A DNA stretch of 64,000 bases from Pseudomonas sp. ANT_H4 (GTDB lineage: Bacteria > Pseudomonadota > Gammaproteobacteria > Pseudomonadales > Pseudomonadaceae), in assembly GCF_008369295.1 (NCBI RefSeq), contig NZ_VOBG01000009.1, forward strand, positions 153,690 to 217,689, given 5' to 3'. This document shows, one piece after another, positions 63,107 through 64,000 of this stretch (positions are counted from its first letter, which is position 1; each line of letters begins with the position of its first letter). The position numbers and the translations under genes are program-made. The notes beneath the pieces were generated by a model, which did no database searches, had not been told where the DNA came from, and saw only the letters and a list, made by a program, of their open reading frames with translations.

Positions 63107-64000
63107 TCACCAGTTGGTGTGTCCATGGATGTTTGGAAAACCCAGCTTGAAGGTCGTGATCTTGCCCGGGCAGCTATTAACTTCTGCGACTCCCTGATGC
63201 AAACTCATGATTGATTTCACAATGGCTAAACCAAGCCCGGTACTTCCTTTAGCGCGCGAATGATGAGTGTCAACTCGATAAAAGCGATCGAATAAGTGCG
63301 GTAGGTGTTGAGGTTCAATACCTGCGCCTGGGTTGGCTACATGTAGCGAGACTTCTGTGGCATGGACTTCGATGGTGATTGAGATGGCTTGGCCTGCTGG
63401 ACAATGGCGTATTGCGTTGGACATCAGGTTGGAAATGGCCCGCTGAATCATCAGCCGATCACCAATGGTCGACCCACTGCCCGTAACGCTCAAGCTGACA
63501 TGTTTCTCTTCCGCCGACAGGGAAAACAGATCGATGACCTTCGAGGCTTCATCCTCCAGCGCAATGGTCTCAAACGGGACCAGCGCAGCGGGATTACTGA
63601 CCTGCGCTAGGAAAAGCATGTCCGAGACAATCCGGGCTACGCGCCCAAGCTCTTGGGTGGAGGACTCCAAAACCGCTTTGTACTCCTCGGCCGACCTCTC
63701 CCGGGACAACGTCACCTGGGCTTTGCCCATCAGGTTGGAAATGGGTGCTCGTAGTTCGTGGGCCAAGTCATCGGAGAACTGCGACAACTGCTGAACATCG
63801 CTGTCTAGTCGGTGCAGCATGAAGTTGATGCCATGGGCCAGTTCGCTGAGCTCCTGCGGCATCTTGACCACCGAGAGTCGATGGCTGAGGTCCTGAGCAG
63901 AGATCATGGCGGCCACCTTGCGAAACTCCCGCAGCGGCGCGAGCCCCCGTTTTACCACTGCCCAGGCACTGAGGCCGATAAGTAGCAGCAGCAACGGCAA
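63107..64000 (-). CDS. Heavy-metal-type sensor histidine kinase (CusS/CopS-like), partial
   Basis: 297 visible residues; the start lies beyond 64000. Membrane helix at the visible start, HAMP (APLREFRKVAAMISAQDLSHR), HisKA with FSDDLAHELRAPISNL (phospho-His), then HATPase N and G boxes (NLMSNAIRHCP, GSTGLGLAIVKSI). Heavy-metal kinase type. Its cognate regulator is probably beyond the window. Confidence 0.9.
   Translation of the reverse strand: MPLLLLLIGLSAWAVVKRGLAPLREFRKVAAMISAQDLSHRLSVVKMPQELSELAHGINFMLHRLDSDVQQLSQFSDDLAHELRAPISNLMGKAQVTLSRERSAEEYKAVLESSTQELGRVARIVSDMLFLAQVSNPAALVPFETIALEDEASKVIDLFSLSAEEKHVSLSVTGSGSTIGDRLMIQRAISNLMSNAIRHCPAGQAISITIEVHATEVSLHVANPGAGIEPQHLPHLFDRFYRVDTHHSRAKGSTGLGLAIVKSIMSLHQGVAEVNSCPGKITTFKLGFPNIHGHTNW

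Overview
This 64-kb window reads as backbone and accessory DNA of a large low-copy plasmid, most likely from Pseudomonas. The evidence is the combination of a Rep_3-type initiator with iterons, a ParA/ParB operon, a second actin-type partition operon, a KfrA protein, a plasmid topoisomerase III next to a MOBH-like HD-domain protein, and a UmuD gene with a LexA box. Codon use and the similarity of the accessory genes also fit Pseudomonas, but this is recognition by eye, not a database result. The window starts inside a gene and ends inside a histidine kinase gene.

Bases 1-12600 carry a DNA-processing block: an OB-fold (SSB-like) protein, topoisomerase III and the HD/MOBH-like protein in one direction, then KfrA, and an HTH gene overlapping a tyrosine recombinase. 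Bases 12600-21960 are the maintenance core: parA-parB, a HEPN-like gene, a 1.3-kb field of 15 palindromes resembling an expanded parS, a small tail-bearing DNA-binding-like protein, and about 18 iterons arranged as two converging arrays in front of repA. Bases 22000-31000 hold poorly known plasmid genes: HDOD, an OB-like protein, a sigma-like/HTH fusion, two small paralogues, a YqaJ exonuclease and a lipoprotein. Bases 31100-36100 hold a P-loop ATPase, a structured RNA-like region, an RDD protein and the parM/parR-like operon with a centromere-like pair of repeats.

Bases 36100-44930 contain decayed sequence, then an operon headed by four GCATAAATGG repeats (membrane protein, UvrD-like helicase, two small proteins), a DUF2726 protein, an HTH/Myb-like regulator and a second cluster of the oriV iteron. 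Bases 45150-51950 are a run of small overlapping phage-like genes (GntR-type HTH, HNH, ASCH and many unknowns). From 52150 the accessory end begins: umuD with a umuC stub, a composite region bounded by 411-bp inverted repeats (frameshifted sterol desaturase, clipped AraC, zinc-ribbon protein, CDF metal exporter, membrane protein), then an eptA-type phosphoethanolamine transferase beside an IS3 remnant, an OmpR-type regulator and a heavy-metal-type sensor kinase.

The most interesting signals are: the parS-like palindrome field; a short hydrophobic C-terminal tail shared by six otherwise unrelated plasmid proteins, including topoisomerase III and YqaJ; a junction-like RNA fold that is mutually exclusive with a terminator near 32.4 kb; the duplicated iteron cluster 24 kb from oriV; and the inverted-repeat composite element.
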